A program made the translations under genes and the position numbers. This document shows positions 22,090-30,325 of a DNA stretch of 32,259 nucleotides, piece after piece. Numbering within the stretch: position 1 is the stretch's first letter; each line of letters begins with the position of its first letter. The stretch lies in contig NZ_LBMK01000005.1 in the NCBI RefSeq assembly GCF_001005295.1, forward strand, positions 218,742-251,000, read 5' to 3'. Below the pieces are notes generated by a model. It was given only the letters and a program-made list of their open reading frames with translations, was not told where the DNA came from and did no database searches. This DNA comes from Streptomyces yangpuensis (GTDB lineage: Bacteria; Actinomycetota; Actinomycetes; Streptomycetales; Streptomycetaceae).

Positions 22090-24384
22090 TCAGGCTGCCG
22101 CGACCCCGTCGGGAGCCGCCAGCAGCATCCGGACCAGCTCCGTCGCCGCGTCCGCCCGCTCCCGGTCCAGCTCGGGGGCGAAGCCCTCGGGGGCGCCGCC
22201 CGCCGGCTGCGCCGCCGCCGGGCCACCGGGGCCGCGCCGGACCAGCTCGCCCAGGGTCCGCCTGACTCCTGGCTCGTACGCCCCGAACGTCCGCCTCAGC
22301 AGGGGGAGCACATCGGTGAAGGCCCGCTCGGGCACCCCCACCAGCCAGGTGTCGATCAGCCCCAGCAGCCGGTCGTCGTGGACCAGCAGGGTGCCGCCGC
22401 CCGAACTGCCGCCCGCGAAGCCCTCGATCCAGCCCGCCGCGTCGGCGGGCGGGGCCGCCGGGGACAGCGCGAGCCCCATCAGCCGGGCCGTCTCCTCGGC
22501 CTCCAGCCGCCCGTCGTCGAGGAGCAGCCGGGCCGCCCTGCCCCGGATGACGCCCGGCACGGTGTCCCGGTCCGCCAGCTTCCGCAGCACCGCGGACCAG
22601 CGCCCCCGCAGCCCGTCGGCGGCGTCGGCGTCGGCGTCGCCCAGCAGGCCCACCGCCGTGTGCACCCCGTCGATGTGGCCGCGCAGCTCCGCTGCCGCGT
22701 CGGCGTCCAGGCCGGCCGCGCAGGCCGGGGGCAGCGCGACGCATATCCGCTCGGCGAGCCCGGCCGCGACCGCGCCGAGCGCAGTGGCGTCGGTGCCCCG
22801 TACGTCGCCGTACCGCAGTGAACGGGCCAGCGCCGGCAGGGCCTTCGCGAGCCGGGCGACGTCCGTGTCCAGCGCGGCGCGGTCCGCGAGGGCCCGCAGT
22901 ACGGCCGGCAGTGCCTCGGACAGTCCGGCCAGGAGGCACTGCTCGGCGAGCGCCGTCACCTCGCCCAGTTCCCCGGCGGCCGCGGCGTCGGCCTCCGCCC
23001 TGGCGGTGGCGGCTGCGAGGACGGTGGTGCCCCAGATCCCGGCCTCGGCCACCCGCACGGACAGTTCGGGCTGCCAGCGCAGCCGCCAGGTCTCGCGGAA
23101 GGTGCCGGTGCTGCTGCGGGAGGCGGCCGGGGTGCCCCAGTCGATGCCGAGCAGCCGCAGCCGGTGCAGCAGCAGGGACTTGGCCGCGTCGGTGTCCTTG
23201 CGCAGGTCGAGTTCGAGCTCGCGTTCCTGTGCCTCCGCCTTGAGCCGCAGGGACCGCTGCTGCCGCGTCAGGTCCCGCTGGAGCGGTACGACGGGTGCCG
23301 CGTCCGGGACCTCGCCGAGCACGTCGCCGACGACGAGGCGGTCCTCGATGAGCGCGAGCGGTACGTCGGAGCCGTCGCACATCACCGCCCGGACCGCTTC
23401 CAGGGTCTCCGTCAGGCCGGGCAGGGGCCTGCCCCGCATCGCGGCCAGGGTCTCGGCCAGCCGGACCGCTTCGATGACGTGGGCCGAGGAGACCTGCCGG
23501 TCCTCCTCGCGCAGCAGGCCGGCGACCTTGGTCAGCCACCGCTCGACGGGCCGGTCCCGGGCGGCGAAGAGGTGGGCGTACCAGCCGGGCGAGGTGATCC
23601 CCGCGCCGTACCCGCCGGCCCGGGCGAGCCGGCGGTGGGTCCACGGCACCCAGGTGGTCTCCACCTTGACCTTGGGCAGCCCGGTCAGCAGCGCCTTGTC
23701 GGCGGCGACGGTGGTCCTCGTGCGCAGTGCCGGGACGTGCCAGGCCCCGCACACCACGGCGTACCCGTCGCCGAACTCCCGGCGGGCGGCACGCATCCGC
23801 TGGCGCATGTACGCCTCGCGCACCAGGTCGCGGCGGTGACCGCCGTCGCCGTACGCCTCGCGCAGAGCCTCCATGGCCTCCCCGAGGGCCTCGAACGCGC
23901 CGAGCGCCTCCTCCCCCGCGCCGCGAGTGCCGCGGTGCTCGACCACGTCCTCCCACCAGCGCTCGGGGTCGTCGTACCCGGCGGTCTCGGCGAGCACCGC
24001 GAGGGGGTCCAGCCGGACGGCGTCGGGCTCGGCGCCGTCGGCCTCCCCGGTGGCGGCCAGCGAGTGCGCGGCGGGCAGGTCCATGAACCGGACCGGTACG
24101 CCCGCCTCCTGGGCCCAGCGGATCGCCACCCACTCGGGTGAGAAGTCGGCGAGCGGCCAGAACGCGGCCCGGCCGGGGTCGTCCGCGGCGTGCGCCAGCA
24201 GCGCCACGGGCGGCCGCATGCCGGGGTCGGCGGCCAGGGCGAGCAGCGCGTCCCCCTCGGGCGGCCCCTCGATCAGCACGGCCGCCGGGCGGGCCGCCTG
24301 CAGGGCGGCGCGGACCGCGCGGGCCGATCCGGGCCCGTGGTGGCGCACGCCGAGGAGCAGCGGGCCCTGCCGGGCGGTGCTCAT
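22090..24384 (-). CDS. DUF5682 family protein of the MoxR cluster (YehM-like)
   Basis: A 764-residue cytosolic protein. The first 220 residues show a pattern seen in TraB/TIKI/EreA-type putative metallohydrolases (my inference). An early G-x-x-H lies at 12-15 within GVRHHGPGSA. A buried strand ends in an acidic residue (VLIEGPPEG, Glu39). Arg-rich YMRQRMRAARREFG follows near 192, and a second G-x-x-H in VVCGAWHVPAL has His216. The remaining 500 residues are Ala/Leu-rich and mostly helical, without a motif I recognise. ATG at 24384 overlaps the MoxR stop by four bases (ATGA), so the two are translationally coupled. The length is close to that I recall for E. coli YehM. No function is established. 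Confidence 0.87.
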   Translation of the reverse strand: MSTARQGPLLLGVRHHGPGSARAVRAALQAARPAAVLIEGPPEGDALLALAADPGMRPPVALLAHAADDPGRAAFWPLADFSPEWVAIRWAQEAGVPVRFMDLPAAHSLAATGEADGAEPDAVRLDPLAVLAETAGYDDPERWWEDVVEHRGTRGAGEEALGAFEALGEAMEALREAYGDGGHRRDLVREAYMRQRMRAARREFGDGYAVVCGAWHVPALRTRTTVAADKALLTGLPKVKVETTWVPWTHRRLARAGGYGAGITSPGWYAHLFAARDRPVERWLTKVAGLLREEDRQVSSAHVIEAVRLAETLAAMRGRPLPGLTETLEAVRAVMCDGSDVPLALIEDRLVVGDVLGEVPDAAPVVPLQRDLTRQQRSLRLKAEAQERELELDLRKDTDAAKSLLLHRLRLLGIDWGTPAASRSSTGTFRETWRLRWQPELSVRVAEAGIWGTTVLAAATARAEADAAAAGELGEVTALAEQCLLAGLSEALPAVLRALADRAALDTDVARLAKALPALARSLRYGDVRGTDATALGAVAAGLAERICVALPPACAAGLDADAAAELRGHIDGVHTAVGLLGDADADAADGLRGRWSAVLRKLADRDTVPGVIRGRAARLLLDDGRLEAEETARLMGLALSPAAPPADAAGWIEGFAGGSSGGGTLLVHDDRLLGLIDTWLVGVPERAFTDVLPLLRRTFGAYEPGVRRTLGELVRRGPGGPAAAQPAGGAPEGFAPELDRERADAATELVRMLLAAPDGVAAA

Positions 24385-25487
24385 GCCGTCACCTCCCGGC
24401 AGGCCCGGTAGAAGTCCTTCCAGCCGTCGCGCTCGCGGACCACGGTCTCCAGGTACTCCTGCCAGACCACCTTGTCGGCGGCCGGGTCGCGGACGACGGC
24501 GCCGAGGATCCCCGCGGCCACGTCGGAGGGGCGCAGGACGCCGTCCCCGAAGTGGGCGGCCAGGGCGAGGCCGCCCGTGACGACGGAGATGGCCTCGGCG
24601 GTGGAGAGGGTGCCGCTGGGCGACTTCACCTTCGTCCGGCCGTCGTCGGTGACCCCGTCGCGCAGCTCCCGGAAGACGGTGACGACGCGGCGGATCTCCT
24701 CCAGTCCCTCGGGCGCGGCCGGCAGGTCGAGGGCGCGGCCCATCTGGTCGACGCGGCGGGCCACGATGTCGACCTCGGCGTCCGCGGTGGCGGGCAGGGG
24801 CAGGACGACGGTGTTGAAGCGGCGGCGCAGTGCGCTGGAGAGTTCGTTGACCCCGCGGTCGCGGTCGTTGGCGGTGGCGATGAGGTTGAAGCCGCGCACG
24901 GCCTGGACCTCCTCGCCGAGCTCCGGTATCGGCAGGGTCTTCTCGGACAGGACGGTGATGAGGGTGTCCTGGACGTCGGCGGGGATGCGGGTGAGCTCCT
25001 CGACGCGGGCGGTCATTCCGTCGGCCATGGCCCGCATGACGGGGCTGGGGACGAGGGCGTCGCGGCTGGGGCCGTGGGCGAGGAGCCGCGCGTAGTTCCA
25101 GCCGTAGCGGATGGCCTCCTCCGGGGTGCCGGCGGTGCCCTGGACGAGGAGGGTGGAGTCGCCGCTGACGGCGGCCGCGAGATGCTCGGACACCCAGGTC
25201 TTGGCGGTGCCGGGAACGCCGAGCAGGAGCAGGGCGCGGTCGGTGGCCAGGGTGGTGACCGCGACCTCGACGATGCGGCGCGGTCCCACGTACTTGGGCG
25301 TGATCACCGTGCCGTCGTCGAGCGTGCCGCCGAGCAGGTAGGTGGCGACGGCCCACGGGGAGAGCTTCCAGCGGGTCGGGCGGGGCCGGTCGTCGGCGGC
25401 CGCCAGGGCTTTCAGTTCGTGCGCGAAGGCGTCTTCGGCGTGCGGTCGCAGCGCCTCGGCGCCGATGCCGTTCTCGGGCTTGCTCAT
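24381..25487 (-). CDS. MoxR-type AAA+ ATPase (YehL-like)
   Basis: A 368-residue AAA+ ATPase. Walker A is GVPGTAKT (90-97). The segment VEELTRIPADVQDTLITVLSEK aligns with the MoxR Walker B/helix region, but the usual Asp-Glu is Glu-Glu. Sensor 1 is NLIATANDRDRG, and the arginine-finger region ELSSALRRRFNTVVLPLP follows. MoxR ATPases form rings that remodel partner proteins, usually together with a VWA protein, here encoded two genes downstream. ATG at 25487 follows GGAGGGGGA. It leads the minus-strand half of the cluster, and its promoter lies in the shared intergenic region with the SWIM gene. Confidence 0.93.
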   Translation of the reverse strand: MSKPENGIGAEALRPHAEDAFAHELKALAAADDRPRPTRWKLSPWAVATYLLGGTLDDGTVITPKYVGPRRIVEVAVTTLATDRALLLLGVPGTAKTWVSEHLAAAVSGDSTLLVQGTAGTPEEAIRYGWNYARLLAHGPSRDALVPSPVMRAMADGMTARVEELTRIPADVQDTLITVLSEKTLPIPELGEEVQAVRGFNLIATANDRDRGVNELSSALRRRFNTVVLPLPATADAEVDIVARRVDQMGRALDLPAAPEGLEEIRRVVTVFRELRDGVTDDGRTKVKSPSGTLSTAEAISVVTGGLALAAHFGDGVLRPSDVAAGILGAVVRDPAADKVVWQEYLETVVRERDGWKDFYRACREVTA

Positions 25488-25531
25488 GGTCCCCCTCCAG
25501 TGCTCGGCAGCCGCTCCCGACTGCTGTTCCA

Positions 25532-25554
25532 ACGGTGCACCACGCCACTGACAA
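25532..25554 (-). promoter_or_regulatory. RecA-NDp/PafBC-like promoter of the MoxR gene
   Basis: On the minus strand TTGTCAGTG (25554-25546) is followed after eight bases by CACCGT (25537-25532). The mycobacterial RecA-independent DNA-damage promoter, bound by PafBC, is TTGTCRGTG-N8-TAnnnT. The -35 half is perfect and the -10 half has one mismatch at its first base. A transcript would start about 38 bases before the MoxR ATG, which has its own ribosome site. Confidence 0.6.
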
Positions 25555-25591
25555 CGCCCCTCGCTCTGCACGTCGTTGCAGGTCAGGGCGA

Positions 25592-25614
25592 TTGTCAGAG
25601 GGGGTCTCTACGGT
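25592..25614 (+). promoter_or_regulatory. RecA-NDp/PafBC-like promoter of the SWIM gene
   Basis: TTGTCAGAG (25592-25600), eight bases, then TACGGT (25609-25614) matches TTGTCRGTG-N8-TAnnnT with one mismatch and exact spacing. The ATG lies seven bases after the -10, with no Shine-Dalgarno, so the message is probably leaderless. The site faces away from its minus-strand partner 37 bases to the left, making a divergent pair. Confidence 0.65.
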
Positions 25615-25621
25615 GGTTGTC

Positions 25622-26956
25622 ATGACTGAGCAGGGGGTCCGCTGGACGGCGGAACAGGTACTGGCTCTGGCTCCTGACGACGCTTCACGCAAGGCGGGTG
25701 GCAGACTCGGCGGGGCGGGGCCGTGGTCACAGATCGGAGGTTCCGCTTCCGGTTCTGTGTGGGGGCTGTGCAAGGGCAGCGGCAGCAATCCGTACCGGAC
25801 GGTCGTCGACCTGACGGGGCCGGCCTACAAGTGCTCCTGCCCGAGCCGGAAGTTCCCGTGCAAGCACGCGCTGGGGCTGCTCCTGCTCTGGTCCGCCGAG
25901 GGGGTCGGCGAGCCCGGGGAGGCGCCCGACTGGGCCGCGCAGTGGCTGGCGGACCGGGCGGCCAGGGCCGCCCGTCCGGCGGCCGGTCCGGTGGACGAGG
26001 AGGCGGCCCGGCGCAGGGCCGAGCGGCGGGCGGCGCGCGTGGGGGCGGGCGTCACCGAGCTGGAGCAGCGGCTGGCCGACCTGCTGCGCGGCGGCCTCGC
26101 GGGCCAGGAGCACGCCGGTTACGCGGCGTGGGAGGAGACCGCCGCCCGGATGGTGGACGCCCAGGCGCCCGGACTTGCCGGGCGCGTGAGGGAGTTGGGG
26201 ACGATACCCAGTTGCGGCCCCGGCTGGCCCGCCCGGATGCTGGAGGAGGCGGCGCTGCTGCACCTGCTGGACCGGGCCTGGATGGGGGTGACGGGACTTC
26301 CGGACCAGTTGGCGGCGACCGTCCGCAGCCGGGTGGGACTGCCGGCCTCCGGGGAGGGGGAGGCCGTACGGGACCGCTGGCTGGTGCTCGCCCAGTACGA
26401 CTCGGTGTCGCCGGACGGCCGGCTCACCACCCGCCGGATATGGCTGCGCGGGCTGACGGGGGGACGGCCCGCGCTGGTGCTGGACTTCGGGCCGCCCGGG
26501 CGGCCGCCGGGGCTGGCGCTGCCGGTGGGGCTGGTGCTGGAGGCGGAGCTGCGCTTCCGGCCCGGGTCGGCGGGGCTGCGGGCGGACCTCGGGGAGAGGT
26601 CCGCGGCGGCCGCGCCGTGCACGGAGGTTCCGGCCGGGGTGAGCACGCAGGCGGCCCTTGAGGCCTACGGGGCGGCACTGCGTGAGGACCCGTGGCTGGA
26701 GTCCTGGCCGGTGGTGCTCGGTCCGGTGATCCCGATACCGGGAGAGCTCGGCTGGCAGCTGGCGGACGCGGAGGGCACCTCAGCCCTGCCGGTGCCCCTC
26801 ACCGGGGCGGGCAGCCGCTCCCGCGGGGGGCTGTGGCAGCTGGCCGCGTTGTCGGGCGGGGGCCCGGTGACGGTCTTCGGCGAGTGCGGCCACCGCGGGT
26901 TCACCCCGCTGACGGCATGGCAGCCGGGCTCGTCCGAGCCGGTCGCCCTGTCCTGA
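25622..26956 (+). CDS. SWIM zinc-finger protein (YehQ-like)
   Basis: A 444-residue protein with a SWIM zinc finger C-x-C-x6-C-x-H: Cys71, Cys73, Cys80 and His82 in YKCSCPSRKFPCKHALGL. SWIM fingers are thought to bind DNA or proteins. The N terminus VRWTAEQVLALAPDDASRKAG is typical of the bacterial SWIM family near MoxR genes. The rest is a long mixed domain with WLVLAQYDSVSPDGRL and EDPWLESWPVVLGPV, without catalytic motifs I recognise. ATG at 25622 is supported by homology-like N-terminal content and the promoter position; no ribosome site is present (see the promoter entry). Divergent from MoxR and followed by DUF5691. Confidence 0.9.
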   Translation: MTEQGVRWTAEQVLALAPDDASRKAGGRLGGAGPWSQIGGSASGSVWGLCKGSGSNPYRTVVDLTGPAYKCSCPSRKFPCKHALGLLLLWSAEGVGEPGEAPDWAAQWLADRAARAARPAAGPVDEEAARRRAERRAARVGAGVTELEQRLADLLRGGLAGQEHAGYAAWEETAARMVDAQAPGLAGRVRELGTIPSCGPGWPARMLEEAALLHLLDRAWMGVTGLPDQLAATVRSRVGLPASGEGEAVRDRWLVLAQYDSVSPDGRLTTRRIWLRGLTGGRPALVLDFGPPGRPPGLALPVGLVLEAELRFRPGSAGLRADLGERSAAAAPCTEVPAGVSTQAALEAYGAALREDPWLESWPVVLGPVIPIPGELGWQLADAEGTSALPVPLTGAGSRSRGGLWQLAALSGGGPVTVFGECGHRGFTPLTAWQPGSSEPVALS

Positions 26957-27134
26957 GCGGGGCGGGACCGGACCACCACATCGCAGGGGGCCTGGGGGGT
27001 CCTGTGCCGTCGCACGAGGACGGCCGGGAGAGGTGCGGCGCCGGGGGGCGCCGCATGAGGAACGACGAGAAGCCGGGGGGCTTTCATGAACGACAACCAC
27101 GCCAGTTGAGCGGACCCGCACAGGACATCGACAG

Positions 27135-27165
27135 CCCCGGTCCCGTGGAGGGGGCGGGACCGGGG
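27135..27165 (+). terminator. Hairpin between the SWIM and DUF5691 genes
   Basis: A perfect 10-bp stem (CCCCGGTCCC with GGGACCGGGG) around an 11-base loop, 43 bases before the DUF5691 start. There is no U-tract. It could be a weak terminator for the SWIM transcript or an attenuator. The rest of the 251-base gap has no supported gene. Confidence 0.5.
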
Positions 27166-27207
27166 CGCCGGACACGACCGAGGACGAGCAGCGAGGGAGG
27201 GGCACCG

Positions 27208-28791
27208 ATGAGCGAGGGTGACGAGGGGTACGGGGAGTGGCAGGAGCTGGTCGGTGCCGCGCTGCTGGGCACCGACCGGCGCCGGGGCGGGGGCCCGGCC
27301 GGTTCGCCCGGGGCACTGCTGGACGCGGCGGCCGTGCACACCGTCCGCCGCCGCGCGGGGTTGCGGCCGGCAGCGGCGCGGCCGCGGCCCGAGCCCGCGC
27401 CCCACGACGCCCGGCCGGCACCGCCGGAGGCGGCGGTGCGCCGGCTCGCGCAACTGCTGGCGGGCCGTACCGGCGCTGGCAGCGGGGGCGGCGGGCGGCG
27501 CGGCTCGGCCCCGGATCTGACGGAGCTGCTCCCGCAGTGGCTGGCCGCGGCCGGACGGCACGGCTACCGCGCACCCGCCGGGCTCGTACCGGCACTGCTG
27601 GACGCCGCCCGGGCCCGCAGCGACCTGCGCCCGCAGGCCCTGGCCCTGGCCGGGGCGCGGGGGCTGTGGCTGGCGCGGATGAATCCGGACTGGCGCTTCG
27701 CCCTGCGCGGCGGGGCGGGCGGCGGGGAACTGCCCGACGTGACGGACCCGTCCGCGGTGGAACGGCTGTGGGAGGAGGGGCTGTTCGCGGAGCGGGTGGC
27801 CCTGCTCGGCGCGGTACGGGCCCACGCGCCGGCGGCGGCTCCGCGGCTGCTGGCGACGACCTGGGCGAGCGAACGGGCCGAGGACCGGCTGATGTTCCTC
27901 GACTCACTGCGGGTGGGACTGTCCCTGGAGGACGAGTCCTTCCTGGAGGCGGCGCTGGGCGACCGCAGCCGCAACGTCCGGGCGACGGCCGCCGAACTGC
28001 TGTCGGCACTGCCGCAGTCGGCGCTGGCGGGCCGGATGGCCGGGCGGGCACTGGCCTGTGTGGGACCGGAGGGGGTGACGCCGCCGGCCGAGTGCGATGC
28101 GGGGATGCTGCGCGACGGGGTGGTCAAACGGCCGCCGGCCGGGCGCGGCGAGCGGGCTTGGTGGCTCGGACAGCTGGTCGAGGCGGCGCCGTTGTCATGC
28201 TGGCGGGAGCGGTTCGGGGGGCTCGGCCCGGCGGAGATCGTGGCACTGCCGGTGGCTTCCGCCGAGGGCTGGGCGGAGGAACTGCACGCGGCGTGGTGCC
28301 GGGCCGCGGTGCGCCAGCGGGACCCGGAGTGGTCGCGGGCCCTGCTCGGCCCGGCGTCGGCGCCGCCGGCGGCGGGCCCTGGCACGGCCTCCCTCGCGGA
28401 GCGGGCCAGACTGCTGGAGACCCTCCCCGACGGGGAACGCGCCGAGTGGGTGGCGGAGTTCGTCCGGGCCCACGGGCTGTCGGAGGCCTTCCAGCTGCTC
28501 GGGGTGTGCGTGGTGCCCTGGGCGGGCGCGCTGGGGCGGGCCGTGGTGGACGCCCTCGACAGCGCCCGGGAGGCGGGCAGCTACCCGTGGAGCTTCAGCG
28601 GGGTGATGGGTCTCGCCGAGCGCTGCCTGGACCCGGCCGAGGCAGGCCGGCTGGAGGCCCTGACCGCGGCCGCGGAGGACCCGCCGGACGCGTCCCCGGG
28701 CGCGGCGGCGTACTGGGCGGAAGCCTTCCAGCGCCTGGTGGCCACCCTCCGCCTCCGCGCAGCGATGCTGTCGGAACTGACCCCACCGTGA
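27208..28791 (+). CDS. DUF5691 family helical-repeat protein
   Basis: A 527-residue, mostly helical protein. It begins YGEWQELVGAALLGTDRR, the typical start of DUF5691, and contains HEAT-like units such as LEAALGDRSRNVRATAAELLSALPQSALAGRMAGRA. Such repeats usually make a protein-binding scaffold; no catalytic residues are seen. ATG at 27208 follows GGGAGGGG. It is codirectional with the SWIM gene 251 bases upstream. DUF5691, DUF5682, MoxR, VWA and SWIM genes recur together in bacteria (recalled), which supports a shared complex, but the biochemical role is unknown. Confidence 0.87.
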   Translation: MSEGDEGYGEWQELVGAALLGTDRRRGGGPAGSPGALLDAAAVHTVRRRAGLRPAAARPRPEPAPHDARPAPPEAAVRRLAQLLAGRTGAGSGGGGRRGSAPDLTELLPQWLAAAGRHGYRAPAGLVPALLDAARARSDLRPQALALAGARGLWLARMNPDWRFALRGGAGGGELPDVTDPSAVERLWEEGLFAERVALLGAVRAHAPAAAPRLLATTWASERAEDRLMFLDSLRVGLSLEDESFLEAALGDRSRNVRATAAELLSALPQSALAGRMAGRALACVGPEGVTPPAECDAGMLRDGVVKRPPAGRGERAWWLGQLVEAAPLSCWRERFGGLGPAEIVALPVASAEGWAEELHAAWCRAAVRQRDPEWSRALLGPASAPPAAGPGTASLAERARLLETLPDGERAEWVAEFVRAHGLSEAFQLLGVCVVPWAGALGRAVVDALDSAREAGSYPWSFSGVMGLAERCLDPAEAGRLEALTAAAEDPPDASPGAAAYWAEAFQRLVATLRLRAAMLSELTPP

Positions 28792-28959
28792 CCCCCGCGG
28801 GCAGGTCCGGCCGCCCCCGGGCCGGGCTGCGGGTTCACGTCGCCGCCGGGCCGGGTGCTCACTGGGCGCGGCGCGCACCTGTGGGATCGTCCGGCTGTGC
28901 CGGGGTTCCCCGGCAGGGCGCGCCCCGCTCGCCCTGCCCCGCTGCTGAACCGCCTGGGG

Positions 28960-29361
28960 CTACTGGCGGACGTGGGCGTGGACCCACTCCACGATGGACG
29001 TCGTCGTCGCGCCCGGGGTGAAGATCTCCGCCACACCCTTTTCCTTGAGGGGGGCGATGTCGTCCTCGGGGATGATGCCGCCGCCGAAGACCTTGATGTC
29101 CTCCGCGTCGCGCTCCTTCAGGAGCTCCAGCACGCGCGCGAAGAGCGTGTTGTGGGCGCCCGAGAGGATCGACAGGCCGATCGCGTCGGCGTCCTCCTGG
29201 ATCGCGGTGTCCACGATCTGCTCGGGGGTCTGGTGGAGGCCGGTGTAGATGACCTCCATACCCGCGTCCCGCAGCGCCCGCGCGATCACCTTGGCCCCGC
29301 GGTCGTGGCCGTCGAGACCCGGCTTGGCCACCACCACACGGATCGGACCGGTCACACCCAT
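28960..29361 (-). CDS. icmB: B12-binding small subunit of an acyl-CoA mutase (IcmB-like)
   Basis: A 133-residue cobalamin-binding domain. The histidine-on motif D-x-H-x-x-G is D17, H19, G22 in GLDGHDRGAKV, followed by LSILSGAHNTLF and FGGGIIPEDDI. Size and sequence fit the small subunit of isobutyryl-CoA mutase (interconverting isobutyryl- and n-butyryl-CoA) in Streptomyces, which pairs with a separate large subunit. No large subunit is in the window, so it could serve another two-part mutase (ethylmalonyl- or methylmalonyl-CoA type). ATG at 29361 has GGGAGG upstream. It converges with DUF5691 and diverges from the hydrolase. Confidence 0.88.
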   Translation of the reverse strand: MGVTGPIRVVVAKPGLDGHDRGAKVIARALRDAGMEVIYTGLHQTPEQIVDTAIQEDADAIGLSILSGAHNTLFARVLELLKERDAEDIKVFGGGIIPEDDIAPLKEKGVAEIFTPGATTTSIVEWVHAHVRQ

Positions 29362-29534
29362 CGCACTGCCTCCCGAGTGAACGAACGTTAAGTACAGCAT
29401 CGCGCACGCAGCCGTTTCGCGGTCAAGCACGAGGGGGAAATCACACGTGGGACGGCATTGCGCCACCGTGCCGCCAGCCGCACGGCACGGTGGCGCGGCG
29501 GCCGCCGCCCCCGGAGGATCACAGGAGGCCGTCG

Positions 29535-30323
29535 ATGGGTCTGTCCTTACCCGTATCCGTCCCCGTCCCCTTCTCCGGTGCCGCACTGCGGGCCGGCGCA
29601 CTTGAGGTCGTCGTGCTCGGCGGGCATCTCCTGCTGTACCCCACCGGGGTGTGCCAGGAGAGAATCGTCCGCGTCCCTGCCACGACACGCCCGCCCGTCC
29701 TGCTCCTCCACGGTTTCACCGACAACCGCTCCGTCTTCGTCCTGCTGCGCCGCGCCCTAGGCGTCGCCGGCCTGCGGCACGTGGAGGCGTACAACTACTC
29801 GCCCCTCGCCCTCGACCTGCGCGTCATCGCCGACCAGCTCGCCCGGCGTGTCGAGGAGCTGTGCGAGCGCACCGGGCAGGAGCGGGTGGACATCGTCGGG
29901 CACAGCCTGGGCGGCCTGGTCGGCCGGTACTACGTCCAGCGCCTCGGCGGCGACACGCGCGTACGCACCCTGGTCACGCTCGGTACCCCGCATTCCGGCA
30001 CGCGGGTCGCCCCGTTCATGGACGCGCACCCCCTGGTGCGGCAGATGCGCCCGGGCTCCGAGGTGCTGGCCGAGCTGGCGGCGCCCTCGCCGGGCTGCGC
30101 CACGCGCTGCGTGGCGTTCTGGAGCGAGTACGACACGCTCATGGCCCCGGTCGGGAGCGCCCGGATCGAACACCCGGACCTGTGTGTGGAAAATGTGCAG
30201 GTCACGGGTATCGGCCATCTCGCACTGCCGGCGCACCCGGCGGTCATCGCGGCGGTCGGGCGCGCCCTCGACGGCCCCGCTCCGGCCCTGGTGACGGGCC
30301 CGGACACCGCCTCCGTCGCCTGA
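29535..30323 (+). CDS. Alpha/beta-hydrolase lipase/esterase
   Basis: A 262-residue serine hydrolase. The fold landmarks are the strand plus oxyanion region PPVLLLHGFTDN (53-64), the nucleophile elbow GHSLGG with Ser124, LVTLGTPHSGT, the acid candidate Asp200 in WSEYD, and the catalytic His228 in GIGHLALPAHP. The PGAP1/lipase-like LGTPHSG points to an ester or lipid substrate, otherwise unknown. The N-terminal 40 residues are hydrophobic (ALRAGALEVVVLGGHLLLY) and may be a signal or anchor without strong positive charge. ATG at 29535 follows AGGAGG. Codirectional with the M23 peptidase gene, which has its own promoter. Confidence 0.88.
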   Translation: MGLSLPVSVPVPFSGAALRAGALEVVVLGGHLLLYPTGVCQERIVRVPATTRPPVLLLHGFTDNRSVFVLLRRALGVAGLRHVEAYNYSPLALDLRVIADQLARRVEELCERTGQERVDIVGHSLGGLVGRYYVQRLGGDTRVRTLVTLGTPHSGTRVAPFMDAHPLVRQMRPGSEVLAELAAPSPGCATRCVAFWSEYDTLMAPVGSARIEHPDLCVENVQVTGIGHLALPAHPAVIAAVGRALDGPAPALVTGPDTASVA

Positions 30324-30325
30324 CC

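Noticed and set aside
27054..27207. N-terminal extension or short leader peptide before DUF5691 (ATG at 27054 or near 27086)
   Set aside because: Low-complexity translation, no family similarity, and a much better ribosome site at 27208.
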